Below, one piece after another: positions 1-8,335 of a stretch of DNA of 64,000 bases. The notes below the pieces were generated by a model. It saw only the letters and a list, made by a program, of their open reading frames with translations, was not told where the DNA came from and did not search any database. Location: positions 1,286,354-1,350,353 of the forward strand of contig NZ_CP094288.1 of NCBI RefSeq assembly GCF_022693705.1, in the 5' to 3' direction. The position numbers were made by a program, and so were the translations under genes. This DNA comes from Infirmifilum sp. NZ. GTDB taxonomy: Archaea; Thermoproteota; Thermoprotei; Thermofilales; Thermofilaceae. The stretch's first letter is position 1; every line of letters starts with the position of its first letter.

Positions 1-2
1 TA

Positions 3-251
3 GACTTCGGTCTCATCCCTAGCGGTTCGTACAAGCTTGCTATCGAGGAACGCACGCTCAACCTGACCATCGTATCTGACTCCTTCAAGCTCGTCGAGCT
101 GGACGTGATCGCCCGCCTCTACGGCCTCACGATAACGACAAGCCACGTGGAGTTGGCGCTCCTTATTCTCTTCATACTCTTCGTCGTGCTTGCCGTGAGG
201 AGAGTAGCTAAAGGTTTTAAGAAAGAGTCACAACACATCGTTGAGGTGTGA
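3..251 (+). CDS. C-terminal end of a membrane-anchored protein (5' truncated by window)
   Basis: An open frame enters from the left edge and ends at TGA 249-251, giving the last 82 residues of a protein. The visible part has a beta-rich, extracellular-looking stretch, then one strongly hydrophobic segment of about 18 residues (rich in Leu, Ile, Phe, Val) followed by Arg-Arg and a short Lys-rich tail. This is the pattern of a single C-terminal membrane anchor with the main domain outside the cell. Nothing in this fragment names the family. It overlaps the next gene's upstream region, so the two may be co-transcribed. Confidence 0.6.
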   Translation, partial: DFGLIPSGSYKLAIEERTLNLTIVSDSFKLVELDVIARLYGLTITTSHVELALLILFILFVVLAVRRVAKGFKKESQHIVEV

Positions 252-255
252 AGCC

Positions 256-867
256 TTGTCTCAGGACTGGCGGCTAGAGGTAGCGAAGGAGATTGGCCTA
301 ACGCCGGTTTTCGCGCCCACCCACGAGGACTTTACACTTCTCTTGCTGTACCTTGACGGACGAACCCCCTCTTACGGGGAAGAGGTTTTGCACGTCATCC
401 TGTTCCTCTACCCCTATGTTCCGCTTTCCGCGTCCCCATCGGTTTTCCTCCCGTTTTCCTCCGACATCGAGCGGTCCCTTGCCTCCCTGAAAGAGAGGGG
501 CCTCATCGAGGAAAAGATGGAGTTCAGGAGTGGGAGATACGTCAACTCCATCCGCTTGACGGACAGGGGGATAGCTGAGGCGAGGAAGGTCTATTCGGCG
601 TTCTCGAACAGCTGGGTTCTTCTGAACGGCTTTGTTTTGAGAAAGGGGGCAGACGTGATCGCGGAGCTTGAAGCCCTCAAGAAGACCTACAACGACAAAT
701 CCCCGCTCGAGCTCCTCAAAGTCTTGGCGTCAAAAGCGGAGTCGGAGGGAGAAGCTTTCGTTAAGCGCTTCAGGCTTCAGAGCGAAAGGCAGGAGAAACT
801 TGTCCTAGGAATCGCCAAGCAGCTTTCCCGCGACTTAAAGCTGCTGACGCGTGAAACTTACTTTTAA
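256..867 (+). CDS. Winged-helix protein of unknown target
   Basis: About 203 residues. Residues 60-105 look like a winged helix: a helix followed by SLASLKERGLIEE, then a beta hairpin and LTDRGIAEARK, as in PadR/MarR-like DNA-binding domains. The C-terminal half is helical and highly charged, possibly a dimerisation coiled coil. I place the start at TTG 256 because GAGGTG at 243-248 sits seven bases upstream as a ribosome site; TTG 241 would add five residues. It begins just after the membrane-protein gene ends and 18 bp before geranylgeranyl reductase, so an operon is likely. No specific family recognised; a transcription regulator is an inference. Confidence 0.55.
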   Translation: MSQDWRLEVAKEIGLTPVFAPTHEDFTLLLLYLDGRTPSYGEEVLHVILFLYPYVPLSASPSVFLPFSSDIERSLASLKERGLIEEKMEFRSGRYVNSIRLTDRGIAEARKVYSAFSNSWVLLNGFVLRKGADVIAELEALKKTYNDKSPLELLKVLASKAESEGEAFVKRFRLQSERQEKLVLGIAKQLSRDLKLLTRETYF

Positions 868-885
868 CAGGGTAGGAGAAATGGG

Positions 886-2037
886 ATGGACTACGACGTA
901 ATTATACTTGGTGGAGGCTCCGCAGGCCTCCAAGCGGCAAGGAGCATAGCTGAAATCGCGGGGCAGCTCAGCGTCCTGCTAATTGAGGAAGACGCACAGG
1001 TAGGCTTTCCGGAGCACTGCACGGGCCTCGTTAGCCTCAGCGGCATCGAGAAAGCCCTGCGGCTAAACCCGGAGCAGGTAGCCATGAACTACGTTCGCGG
1101 GGCACACATAGTCTCGCCGAGCGGTTTTAGACTGACTGTTGAGAAGGAAGCGCGCGTAGCCGCAGTTGTCGACCGGCCCCTCTACGAGCAAAAACTCTTC
1201 GACATCGTCTCTAGAAGAGCCGACGTCGTGCTAGGGGTTAAGGCTGAGATAGACGGTGTCTCCGTAAAAATCGGCACTAAACGGCTGAGAGCGAGGTACC
1301 TTGTAGATGCCAGAGGTTTAAGGAGTCTCGTGTCTCGGAAGCCTGATGCTCGCAGGTGGGTTCTACCAGCCCTCCAGTACGATATACAAGTTTACAGCGC
1401 GGAGACTGACTACGTGTACATCTTTCTGGGCTCGAAGCTCTCGCACGGCTTCTTCGCCTGGGCCGTCCCCCTCGACGAGGAGAGATACAGGATCGGGGTA
1501 GCATCAAAAGGCATGGTGCTTACGAGGATAAGGTACCTCCTACGCCGCTTAGAGCGGCTCACGGACGGGGAAGTACGCCCTAGAGCGTTGCGGAAAGTTA
1601 TAGGAGGGGGAGTCTACACGGGAGGGCTCGCGGATCAGGTTAAGGGTAACGTTTTCTACATTGGGGACTCGGCTGGGCAGACAAAACCCACAACCGGAGG
1701 GGGGCTGGTATACCACTCCACAGCGGCTCTGCTACTGGCTAAGGCCCTCAAAGCGTGTGAGCCGCGCGCGTACTCTGCTGGCGTAAAGAGAGCGCTTGGG
1801 ATGGAGATCTCAGGTCAGCGTTTCTTGAGGAGAGTCCTTAACAGAATACCTGATGGGCAGCTGGACTATATTCTGATGAGCGTTAAAGAGATCGGTGGGG
1901 AGGAGATTATCTCGCGCCACGGTCACATGGATGAACAGATGCGCGTGATGCTGAACCTCGGGTGGGAGATTCTGAGAAAGAGGCCTGAGCTCTACCTGTC
2001 AATACTTAGGTCCCTTTTTTATGCTATCGTATCCTAG
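886..2037 (+). CDS. Geranylgeranyl reductase family flavoprotein
   Basis: 383 residues. The N-terminus carries an FAD-binding Rossmann motif (GGGSAG, residues 9-14) followed by an acidic residue at the end of the second strand. A second FAD motif, YIGDSAGQTKPTTGGG, lies near residue 258 and is typical of the geranylgeranyl reductase family. These enzymes saturate the isoprenoid chains of archaeal ether lipids (digeranylgeranylglycerophospholipid reductase) at the membrane surface. The family also has members acting on other isoprenoids, so the exact substrate is not proven. The start ATG has a GGAGAA site upstream. Its 3' end overlaps iorB on the other strand by 39 nt. Confidence 0.85.
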   Translation: MDYDVIILGGGSAGLQAARSIAEIAGQLSVLLIEEDAQVGFPEHCTGLVSLSGIEKALRLNPEQVAMNYVRGAHIVSPSGFRLTVEKEARVAAVVDRPLYEQKLFDIVSRRADVVLGVKAEIDGVSVKIGTKRLRARYLVDARGLRSLVSRKPDARRWVLPALQYDIQVYSAETDYVYIFLGSKLSHGFFAWAVPLDEERYRIGVASKGMVLTRIRYLLRRLERLTDGEVRPRALRKVIGGGVYTGGLADQVKGNVFYIGDSAGQTKPTTGGGLVYHSTAALLLAKALKACEPRAYSAGVKRALGMEISGQRFLRRVLNRIPDGQLDYILMSVKEIGGEEIISRHGHMDEQMRVMLNLGWEILRKRPELYLSILRSLFYAIVS

Positions 2038-2595
2038 CCTAAGCGCTTGGAGATTTATTTTCAGGAATTCCCCCTTGAACCTCTTCGAAAGGACCCCCTC
2101 TACCTCAGAAGACTCTAAGTCGAGCACCCCGGTGGCGACAACGGCTCCGAGCATGACCATGTTCAAAGCTATGTCTGACCCAGCTCTAAGCGCTAGCTCC
2201 CGGGCGTCCAGAACGTAGGTGTTCCCGCGTGGAAGAGCGGCCAGAAGTTCGTCGCGTGCGGGCACGGTCTTCGAACCCGGGGGTGGGAGAAGGAAGTCGT
2301 TGACTACTACAACCCCGTCTTTTTTCATCAAGGGCAGGCGTCTAACAGCTTCGATCAGCTCAAGCCCCACCAGGACGTCTCCCTCGCTCTGCGTGACTAT
2401 GGGAGACACAGCCCCGTCGCCGTACTTGAGGAAGACGACTACCGACCCTCCTCGCTGAGAGAGGCCGTGAACCTCTCCTACGCTGACGTTGTAGCCTCTT
2501 GCCGCTAGTGCCTCGCCGAGAATACTCCCGATGGTGATCAAGCCCTGGCCGCCGACACCCGCAATTATGACGCTTCTCTTGACCACACCCCTCAC
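1999..2595 (-). CDS. iorB: Indolepyruvate:ferredoxin oxidoreductase, beta subunit
   Basis: 198 residues matching the small IOR subunit, a gamma-type 2-oxoacid oxidoreductase domain. The N-terminal GVGGQGLITIGSILGEAL and the later GLSQRGGSVVVFLKYG are family signatures. With IorA it oxidatively decarboxylates arylpyruvates (indolepyruvate, phenylpyruvate) from aromatic amino-acid transamination to aryl-acetyl-CoA, reducing ferredoxin in the cytoplasm. Its ATG overlaps the iorA stop by four bases (ATGA), so the two are translationally coupled. The 3' end overlaps the convergent geranylgeranyl reductase gene by 39 nt. Confidence 0.93.
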   Translation of the reverse strand: MRGVVKRSVIIAGVGGQGLITIGSILGEALAARGYNVSVGEVHGLSQRGGSVVVFLKYGDGAVSPIVTQSEGDVLVGLELIEAVRRLPLMKKDGVVVVNDFLLPPPGSKTVPARDELLAALPRGNTYVLDARELALRAGSDIALNMVMLGAVVATGVLDLESSEVEGVLSKRFKGEFLKINLQALRLGYDSIKKGPKY

Positions 2596-4457
2596 CCCTC
2601 CTTCGGCTGAATGGCTTTAGCCGGGCATATCGCAGCGCAGACCCCGCAACCGGTACACATGTCCTGCAATATCGCGACTTTCCCATCAGTATCTCGCACG
2701 ATAGCTGGGCACGCAAACCTGTCAACGCATATCCCGCAGTTGATGCACTTCTCCTTCACAACGGTGTAACGCTTGAAGGACTCTCCTCTACGCCTCCTCT
2801 CGCGTAGCACGAGAAGTGCGCAGGGCCGCCTGGAGATCACCACTGCTGGCTCACCCGTCTCTTTCAAGAACTTGAGGGCACGCTGAACCGAGTCTCTCAC
2901 AGCGGTAACATCGTACGCGTCGACCGTCTCCACAAACCTCACTCCCACGGCTTTCGCGATGTCCTCGATGCGCACGGTAGGCCTCTGCTCGCCCATCGCC
3001 CCTACTCCAGAGCCAGGGTGGGGCTGGTGGCCCGTCATAGCAGTCACGCCGTTGTCCATGACGATGACGAGCAGGGGTGTTTTGTTGTAAACGGCGTTGA
3101 TCAGCGCCGGGATTCCCGCATGGAAGAATGTGGAGTCGCCGATGAACGCTATAACAGGCTCGCTGCCGAACCTCGCGATCCCGAGCCCTATCCCTATAGA
3201 TGACCCCATGCTCCACGTGAAGTCGGCCATCTGGTAGGGCGGGTAAAAGCCCAGAGTGTAGCAACCAATGTCGTTAGCGTACACCGGCTTCACACCTGCA
3301 CGCTGAGCCGCAAGCTTAACAGCGTAGTAGGTGGACCTATGGCCGCAGCCTGGGCATAGGACCGGGGGTCGCCTCGGGAGCTCCACCAGCGGGACTGGTG
3401 CTGGAGGAGCCTCGTAGGGTATGCCTAGGATCCTCGATATGCCCGCTTTCACAATCTCCTTGTTTAGCTCCCCGACCCGCGGGAGGACGTCCTTACCGTG
3501 AATTCTCGCAGGCATGCCTTCATCGTATGCGAGAATCTTCAACTGCCACTCCAACACAGGCTCGAGCTCTTCCACCACGACAACCTGCTTGTAGGAGAGC
3601 GCCTTCAGCGCGAGCCCGCGAGGTAGAGGGAAAACTGAGGCGAACTTGAATACAGGCAGCCTGACGCCCAGCTCTTCAAGAGCTTCCTTAACGTAGTTGT
3701 AGGCGACGCCTGAGACCACGATGGCGGTGTCTTCCTCACCCTCTTCAACTGAGTTGAACTTGAAGTCAGAGAGGTGCTTGGAAAGCTCTTCAAGCCTCTC
3801 AAGGACCTCTCTGTGCTTCACCAAATTGTAGGGAGGTAGTAGCGCCCACCTCTCGGGGTCTCTGTGAAACGAAGCCCCTCTACCATGCCTCACTAACTCG
3901 CCGAAGACCACGGGGGATCTGCTGTGGGCGAGCCTCGTCGTTGTCCTGAGGATCACGCTCATCCGGAACTTCTCCGATAGCTCGTAGAGCTCCCTCGTAA
4001 GGTCCTTGGCCTCCTGCACCGTGGATGGCTCAAAGACGGGGATGTTGGCGTGTATCCCGTATATCCTGTTATCCTGCTCGTTCTGGCTACTATGGGCGTT
4101 CGGGTCGTCAGCGCTGACGATCACGAGGCCGCCCACGACTCCTGTGTACCCGAGGCTCATGAGAGGGTCAGACGCCACATTCAACCCTACGTGCTTCATG
4201 GCGACGAGCGCCCTGAGGCCCATCATTGACACACCTATACCGACCTCGAGCGCCACCTTCTCGTTCGTGCTCCACTCAACGTAGATCCCATAGTCCCTTG
4301 CAACCTCTGCCAGAGACTCGACTATCTCTGTCGAGGGAGTTCCCGGGTAAGCTGTAGCTGCCGAGATACCAGCTTCCAGCGCACCCCTGGCGATCGCCTC
4401 GTTCCCCAGCAGAAGCCTCCTCTCGCCGGGGCCACCGGAAATAACAGCTTTCGCCAC
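2592..4457 (-). CDS. iorA: Indolepyruvate:ferredoxin oxidoreductase, alpha subunit
   Basis: About 621 residues. Order of parts: pyruvate-oxidoreductase core domain near the N-terminus (TAYPGTPSTEI), a middle domain, a TPP-binding domain (CPGCGHRST; GDSTFFHAG, then VMDNG about 26 residues later) and two C-terminal [4Fe-4S] motifs (CINCGICVDRFACP and CTGCGVCAAICP). This is the catalytic subunit of the aromatic 2-oxoacid:ferredoxin oxidoreductase. I choose GTG 4457 rather than ATG 4502 because a TTTAAT box lies about 28 nt before it (leaderless) and because the extra residues would overlap the divergent promoter. Partner iorB follows directly. Confidence 0.93.
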   Translation of the reverse strand: MAKAVISGGPGERRLLLGNEAIARGALEAGISAATAYPGTPSTEIVESLAEVARDYGIYVEWSTNEKVALEVGIGVSMMGLRALVAMKHVGLNVASDPLMSLGYTGVVGGLVIVSADDPNAHSSQNEQDNRIYGIHANIPVFEPSTVQEAKDLTRELYELSEKFRMSVILRTTTRLAHSRSPVVFGELVRHGRGASFHRDPERWALLPPYNLVKHREVLERLEELSKHLSDFKFNSVEEGEEDTAIVVSGVAYNYVKEALEELGVRLPVFKFASVFPLPRGLALKALSYKQVVVVEELEPVLEWQLKILAYDEGMPARIHGKDVLPRVGELNKEIVKAGISRILGIPYEAPPAPVPLVELPRRPPVLCPGCGHRSTYYAVKLAAQRAGVKPVYANDIGCYTLGFYPPYQMADFTWSMGSSIGIGLGIARFGSEPVIAFIGDSTFFHAGIPALINAVYNKTPLLVIVMDNGVTAMTGHQPHPGSGVGAMGEQRPTVRIEDIAKAVGVRFVETVDAYDVTAVRDSVQRALKFLKETGEPAVVISRRPCALLVLRERRRRGESFKRYTVVKEKCINCGICVDRFACPAIVRDTDGKVAILQDMCTGCGVCAAICPAKAIQPKEG

Positions 4458-4492
4458 AATCTTTAAGTCGAGGCTGAGAATTAAACCTATTC
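4458..4492. promoter_or_regulatory. Divergent promoter between iorA and the SecB-like gene
   Basis: Only about 35 bp separate the two divergent start codons. TTTAAG near 4462 lies about 31 nt before GTG 4493 (plus strand) and TTTAAT (minus strand, near 4480-4485) about 28 nt before GTG 4457. The TATA-like boxes are interleaved, so binding of the basal factors on one strand may exclude the other. Confidence 0.45.
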
Positions 4493-4897
4493 GTGCAAAC
4501 ATCCATAGCCTTCACCTACCTACAGGCTGAAAAAATCACAGAGCCACCCCAGGGGCCGCTAAACGTCAACATGCAGCTCAACTTCCCATTAAACGTTACA
4601 GCCACCGGAAACCAGCTTACGGCGGAGTTCATAGCCAGCGTCGAGAGCGCACCCCCCGTCTTCTCGGTGAAGGTGAAGGGAAAGTTCTCAGCAGTCGGTG
4701 ACAGGTCCGAGCTGGAGGAGCTGAGCTCCAAGCTCCTGCGCGGCCCCCCTGACCCTCAGCTCCTGCAGCTCGTAACATCAATGGTTTTCTTCGAAGTGAT
4801 GCTCCTACTGAAGGAGCTGGGGATCCCACCCATGCTACCGATCACCCCGCCCCAGCAGCCATCACAGCAGCCTCCCGACACCTTCCGGCCTCTGTGA
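4493..4897 (+). CDS. SecB-like small protein (possible archaeal export/folding chaperone)
   Basis: 134 residues. The pattern resembles the SecB fold: alternating beta strands in the first half (LNVNMQLNFPLNVTA, then FSVKVKGKFSAVG), an acidic helix (SELEELSSKLL) and a long helix ending LGIPPMLPITPP. That last piece recalls the C-terminal PxLxPINF region of SecB. The last 20 residues are Pro/Gln-rich and probably disordered. Known SecB-like archaeal proteins exist (the M. jannaschii MJ0357 family), so a chaperone role is plausible but is an inference from pattern only. GTG start is supported by a TATA-like box. It overlaps the next gene by four bases, forming a pair. Confidence 0.45.
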   Translation: MQTSIAFTYLQAEKITEPPQGPLNVNMQLNFPLNVTATGNQLTAEFIASVESAPPVFSVKVKGKFSAVGDRSELEELSSKLLRGPPDPQLLQLVTSMVFFEVMLLLKELGIPPMLPITPPQQPSQQPPDTFRPL

Positions 4898-5766
4898 ACC
4901 CCATGCTCATCGAAGCCGTTTACGGCGAGACTTGTCCCGGGAACGTGTTCTCGATTACCCCATGGGGGGAAACCCCTCCCTGGGCTTACGCGCCTGAGTG
5001 GCTTATCTCAGAGGCCCTCAAGCACGACGTGGGCTTGCGCAAGCCTGGGAGATTGACTGTGCTCCTAGCCGATGCCCCAGGGCCGCACACCGTCCACAAG
5101 GCCGCTGCAGTCGAGCCGGATGACTGGTGGGAAGTCCTGCGAGTAGCCCTTTACATGGCTAAGCCGAAGCCGAGCAAGAGCGTGCAGCTCTTACCCTTCG
5201 CACCCGCCACGTCCGCGCTGGCCGCGCTTGGGCAAAAAGAGGCGTGTATTCACGCAGAAAGCCTTACAGCCGACTATCTCCACTCGCTCATTCACGCTCT
5301 CTCCTCTTCGGGCACGGAACGCCTCGTTTTGGTGAACCCGCCGCAGTTCAGCCTGTGGCAAAAGCTCAGAACTTCGGGTGTCACTGGTTACTCGTTTGCT
5401 AGGCACTTGGCTCTTCCCCGCGCGCTCCAGTTGGGTGCTCTCAGCAGGAGCAGATATAATCTCCGAGAGAACGAAGCGCTCGGCGCTGATGTGCCGCTCT
5501 TTAAGTCTCCGGTGATTTTCCGAGAGCAGAGCCTCGTCAAGTATGCGTTTGGGGACGAGTCGGAGCTGGCCGTGGCCCTGCTGAGCGAGCTGGAGGCGAG
5601 TGGGGGCGTGATGAGCCACAGAGCGTTCATGGACACAGCGTCGAGCTTGGGTCCCAGCAGTAGAGGCATTGCTCGACGGTTACTGTTGTACGGTTACGTG
5701 GTCTTTAGACAGGCGCAGGTGGAGCTAACGCTGAAGGGTATCTTCGCCTTAAGCGAGGTAAAATAA
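4894..5766 (+). CDS. Unknown protein paired with the SecB-like gene
   Basis: 290 residues, no family recognised. The first 170 residues alternate hydrophobic strands and helices (LTVLLADAPGPH, VQLLPFAP, RLVLVNPP), suggesting an alpha/beta sensing or enzyme domain. The last 80 residues (helices, then RRLLLYGYVVFRQAQVELTLKG) look like a winged helix. A sensor-plus-winged-helix layout would fit a regulator, but this is inference. GTG 4894 overlaps the preceding stop (GTGA); ATG 4903 is an alternative start. Translational coupling with the SecB-like gene suggests a shared task. Confidence 0.55.
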   Translation: MNPMLIEAVYGETCPGNVFSITPWGETPPWAYAPEWLISEALKHDVGLRKPGRLTVLLADAPGPHTVHKAAAVEPDDWWEVLRVALYMAKPKPSKSVQLLPFAPATSALAALGQKEACIHAESLTADYLHSLIHALSSSGTERLVLVNPPQFSLWQKLRTSGVTGYSFARHLALPRALQLGALSRSRYNLRENEALGADVPLFKSPVIFREQSLVKYAFGDESELAVALLSELEASGGVMSHRAFMDTASSLGPSSRGIARRLLLYGYVVFRQAQVELTLKGIFALSEVK

Positions 5767-5777
5767 CAGGGCAGAAG

Positions 5778-5849
5778 TGGACCGGCCGGGATTCGAACCC
5801 GGGACCTCCCGCATGCCAAGCGGACGCTCTCCCACTGAGCTACCGGCCC
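5778..5849 (-). tRNA. tRNA-Ala (anticodon GGC)
   Basis: A complete 72-nt cloverleaf without encoded CCA. The acceptor stem contains the G3:U70 pair that marks alanine tRNAs, the D-stem is GCTC/GAGC, the anticodon loop is TTGGCAT (anticodon GGC) on a TCCGC/GCGGG stem, and the T-arm is CCGGG TTCGAAT CCCGG. Discriminator base is A. No intron. CCTATAAGG lies about 40 nt upstream on the minus strand and can serve as its TATA box. Confidence 0.95.
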
Positions 5850-5950
5850 TTGCAGACCCAAGGAGTTATGGTTATGGTTGCCTTATAGGCTTTTCGCCGT
5901 AAACCGACGAGGAGCATGCGAAAATGTTTAGTAGATGCTGGTCCCCCTAA

Positions 5951-7678
5951 GTGCGAAGGCTCATGGAGCTCGATATTCACCGGATTGCCCTTAAGTACGC
6001 TCTAGCTAACGCTGTGAAGTACGGTGGGAAGGCCGATGTAAAGGCCGTTGCAAGCAAGGTCTTCGCGGAGGTTCCAGAGCTGAGGGCTAGGGCTAGGGAC
6101 GTCGTCGCGGTGGTCAGAGAGGTCGTGGAGAGAGTTAACTCGATGACCCTGGAAGAGCAGGAGAGAGAGTTGAGGGACGTGTGGCCTGAGGCCTTTGCCG
6201 GGGGGAGAAGGGAGGAGAGGAGGGGTCTACCCCCGTTGCCTGGGGTGGACGAGGTTGGAGGAGTCGTCGTAACCAGGTTTGCCCCGAACCCTGACTTCGT
6301 GCTTCACCTCGGTAGCGCTAGGCCAGCGATCCTGAGCTACTACTACGCGAAGGTTATGTACAAGGGCAAGTTCATCCTGCGCTTCGAGGACACTGACCCG
6401 AAGACGAAGCGTCCGATGCCTGAAGCCTACGACCTCATCAAGGAGGATCTGAGGTGGCTCGGGCTTAGCTGGGACGAAGAGTACGTGCAGAGCCAGAGGA
6501 TGGAGATCTACTACGCTCACGCGAAAATGCTCATCGAGAGAGGCGGGGCGTACGTCTGCACGCACTCCAAAGACGAGATAAAGAGGTATCGGGACGCCGG
6601 CTTGCCCGATCCCTGCTCAACGCTACCTCCGGATGAGCACCTCGAAAGGTGGGAAAAGATGCTCGCCGGGGAGTACGGTGAAGAGGAAGCGGTTCTCAGG
6701 GTAAAGACAGACCCCGCCCACCCGAACCCCTCTGTCAGGGACTGGATTGCCTTCCGCATCATAGACACGAAGAAGTACCCGCACCCGTTGGTCGGAGACA
6801 AGTACATCGTCTGGCCAACCTACAACTTTGCCTGCGCGGTGGACGACCACCTGATGGGGGTTACCCACATCCTGAGAGGAGAGGAGCACGCCGTCAATAC
6901 GCTTAAGCAGGAGTACGTGTACAAGCACCTCGGGTGGAAGCCGCCAGTAGGTATACACTTCGGCAGGCTCAACCTTGAGGGCATGATTCTGAGCAAGTCC
7001 GTCATAAGAAAGGGCATCGAGAAAGGGCTCTACGACGGGTGGGATGACCTGAGGCTTGGGACCCTCATAGCTCTCAGAAGGAGGGGGATACTGCCTCAGA
7101 CAATATGGGACATGGTCTTCGAGGTTGGGATCAAGCCTTCAACCGCAACTATAAGCATCGAGAAGATCCACGCCCTGAACAAGAAGTACCTCGAGCCGAT
7201 ATCGAACAGGTACATGTTTGTTCGAGAGCCTCTTCGCGAAGTAGAGCTCAGAGGGCTGCAAACCCCTGTCACAGCGGAGGTCGTGGTCCACCCATCGTAC
7301 CCCGAACGCGGCAAGCGCAGGATCCAGTTTAGCGAGCCGCGCGTCGTGGTAGAGAGCGACTCGCTCGCCGGAAGAAACGAGGTTAGGTTAATGGGCCTTG
7401 GAAACTTCCGGGTCGTTGACGGAGGGAGTACTCTAGAGTTCTTAAACAACGATGTTGGGTACGCTAAAGAGAGGGATCTTCAGATTATCCAGTGGGTCCC
7501 CAAGGAGGACAACAATCCTGGTCGCATCCTGAAGGTTGAGGGCGACACTGTAAAAGTTATAGCAGGCCTAGGAGAGCCGGCGACCCGACAGCTCAAAAGG
7601 GAAGACAGAGTCCAGTTCGTAAGGATAGGTTTCATCAGAGTGGAGGAGCCCGGACTCTACGTCTTTACTCATGAGTAG
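5951..7678 (+). CDS. gltX: Glutamyl-tRNA synthetase (archaeal type)
   Basis: 575 residues, the usual length for archaeal GluRS. The class I signature HIGH appears as HLGS near residue 118 (after TRFAPNPD) and KMSKS as ILSKS near residue 345. The C-terminal 180 residues form the beta-barrel anticodon-binding region of the GlnRS-like fold. It charges tRNA-Glu and, in archaea that use GatDE, also tRNA-Gln. The extra N-terminal helical region of about 90 residues is normal for the archaeal group. GTG 5951 is about 24 nt after TTTAGTA, consistent with a leaderless mRNA; ATG 5963 is an alternative. Its end overlaps the convergent Trm112-like gene by 14 nt. Confidence 0.95.
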   Translation: MRRLMELDIHRIALKYALANAVKYGGKADVKAVASKVFAEVPELRARARDVVAVVREVVERVNSMTLEEQERELRDVWPEAFAGGRREERRGLPPLPGVDEVGGVVVTRFAPNPDFVLHLGSARPAILSYYYAKVMYKGKFILRFEDTDPKTKRPMPEAYDLIKEDLRWLGLSWDEEYVQSQRMEIYYAHAKMLIERGGAYVCTHSKDEIKRYRDAGLPDPCSTLPPDEHLERWEKMLAGEYGEEEAVLRVKTDPAHPNPSVRDWIAFRIIDTKKYPHPLVGDKYIVWPTYNFACAVDDHLMGVTHILRGEEHAVNTLKQEYVYKHLGWKPPVGIHFGRLNLEGMILSKSVIRKGIEKGLYDGWDDLRLGTLIALRRRGILPQTIWDMVFEVGIKPSTATISIEKIHALNKKYLEPISNRYMFVREPLREVELRGLQTPVTAEVVVHPSYPERGKRRIQFSEPRVVVESDSLAGRNEVRLMGLGNFRVVDGGSTLEFLNNDVGYAKERDLQIIQWVPKEDNNPGRILKVEGDTVKVIAGLGEPATRQLKREDRVQFVRIGFIRVEEPGLYVFTHE

Positions 7679-8069
7679 GTTGCGAGAGGTTCCAGGGCTT
7701 TCCACCCATCACTATTTTCTCGGGTAGCTTCTCTCTCACGCTCTCGAGGAACTTCAAGTCACTCTCCTTTTTACGAAGGTTATCCGGGAGGATTATCGGG
7801 ATCTCGTCTTTGATCGGCCACCACCTGCCGCACTCGGGGCAGTACAGGACACCTGTCTTCACCTCGTACTTGATGCACTCGTCGCACCCTGGGTCAGAAC
7901 CCTTAAGCTCCTCAACCTTTACTCCCTTAAACGCGCAGTAGAGCTCGCAGGCGGGCTTGCTCTTGAAGGTGAAAGTCCTCTCGTATCGGACTTTCTCGAT
8001 CACGTAGAGCTCAAGGGGGAAATGCTTGTCGTAGGGGCACGCCAACAGATCCATTAAGCGGAACTTCAT
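7665..8069 (-). CDS. Trm112-like zinc-ribbon protein
   Basis: 134 residues. The start MKFRLMDLLACPYDK and the later VLYCPECGRWWPIKDEIPIILPD match the Trm112/YcaR family: a C-terminal strand-rich zinc-ribbon part ending in the family's IPIxLPD-like motif. Archaeal Trm112 binds and activates several SAM methyltransferases acting on tRNA and translation factors. The partner cannot be told from here, though Trm5-like and HemK-like methyltransferases are in the window. Start chosen at ATG 8069: a strong TATATATTTTG box lies about 28 nt upstream and a GGGGGTG site just before it. A longer reading frame to 8342 is not supported. Confidence 0.75.
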   Translation of the reverse strand: MKFRLMDLLACPYDKHFPLELYVIEKVRYERTFTFKSKPACELYCAFKGVKVEELKGSDPGCDECIKYEVKTGVLYCPECGRWWPIKDEIPIILPDNLRKKESDLKFLESVREKLPEKIVMGGKPWNLSQPTHE

Positions 8070-8335
8070 ACACCCCCTGCAGGTCGCACAAAATATATAG
8101 GTATTTTGGTTCCCACAAGCCCCCTTAATAATCATCTTTCTTCGGCCTCGAGTTCGCCCTACAGTGCAATGTACTGCTCGGTTGGTCTGCCCCGAGGAGT
8201 AGATGGGGGCGACGAACGGTTGCAACAACGCAGGTCGACACGGGGGAGAAGCAACTAAAAAATAGTAAGAAGTAACTTTTACCACGATTACCCACTCAGA
8301 AACGAATATTAGGTCGAGTAACCGTAGGCTTTCCT
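8070..8335. other. Intergenic region with two promoters and a small hairpin
   Basis: 266 bp without a convincing gene. It holds the TATA box of the Trm112-like gene (about 8092-8101, minus strand), a plus-strand AATATTA near 8306 for the phosphohexomutase, and another plus-strand box CCTTAATAAT near 8123. Downstream of that box, GCCCC(n11)GGGGGC can fold into a hairpin near 8189-8212. I cannot assign an RNA family; a short untranslated RNA is possible but unproven. Confidence 0.4.

Noticed and set aside
8154..8270. Possible small RNA with a GCCCC/GGGGC hairpin before the phosphohexomutase
   Set aside because: The hairpin is weak and no C/D or H/ACA boxes were found; kept only as a note in the gap entry.
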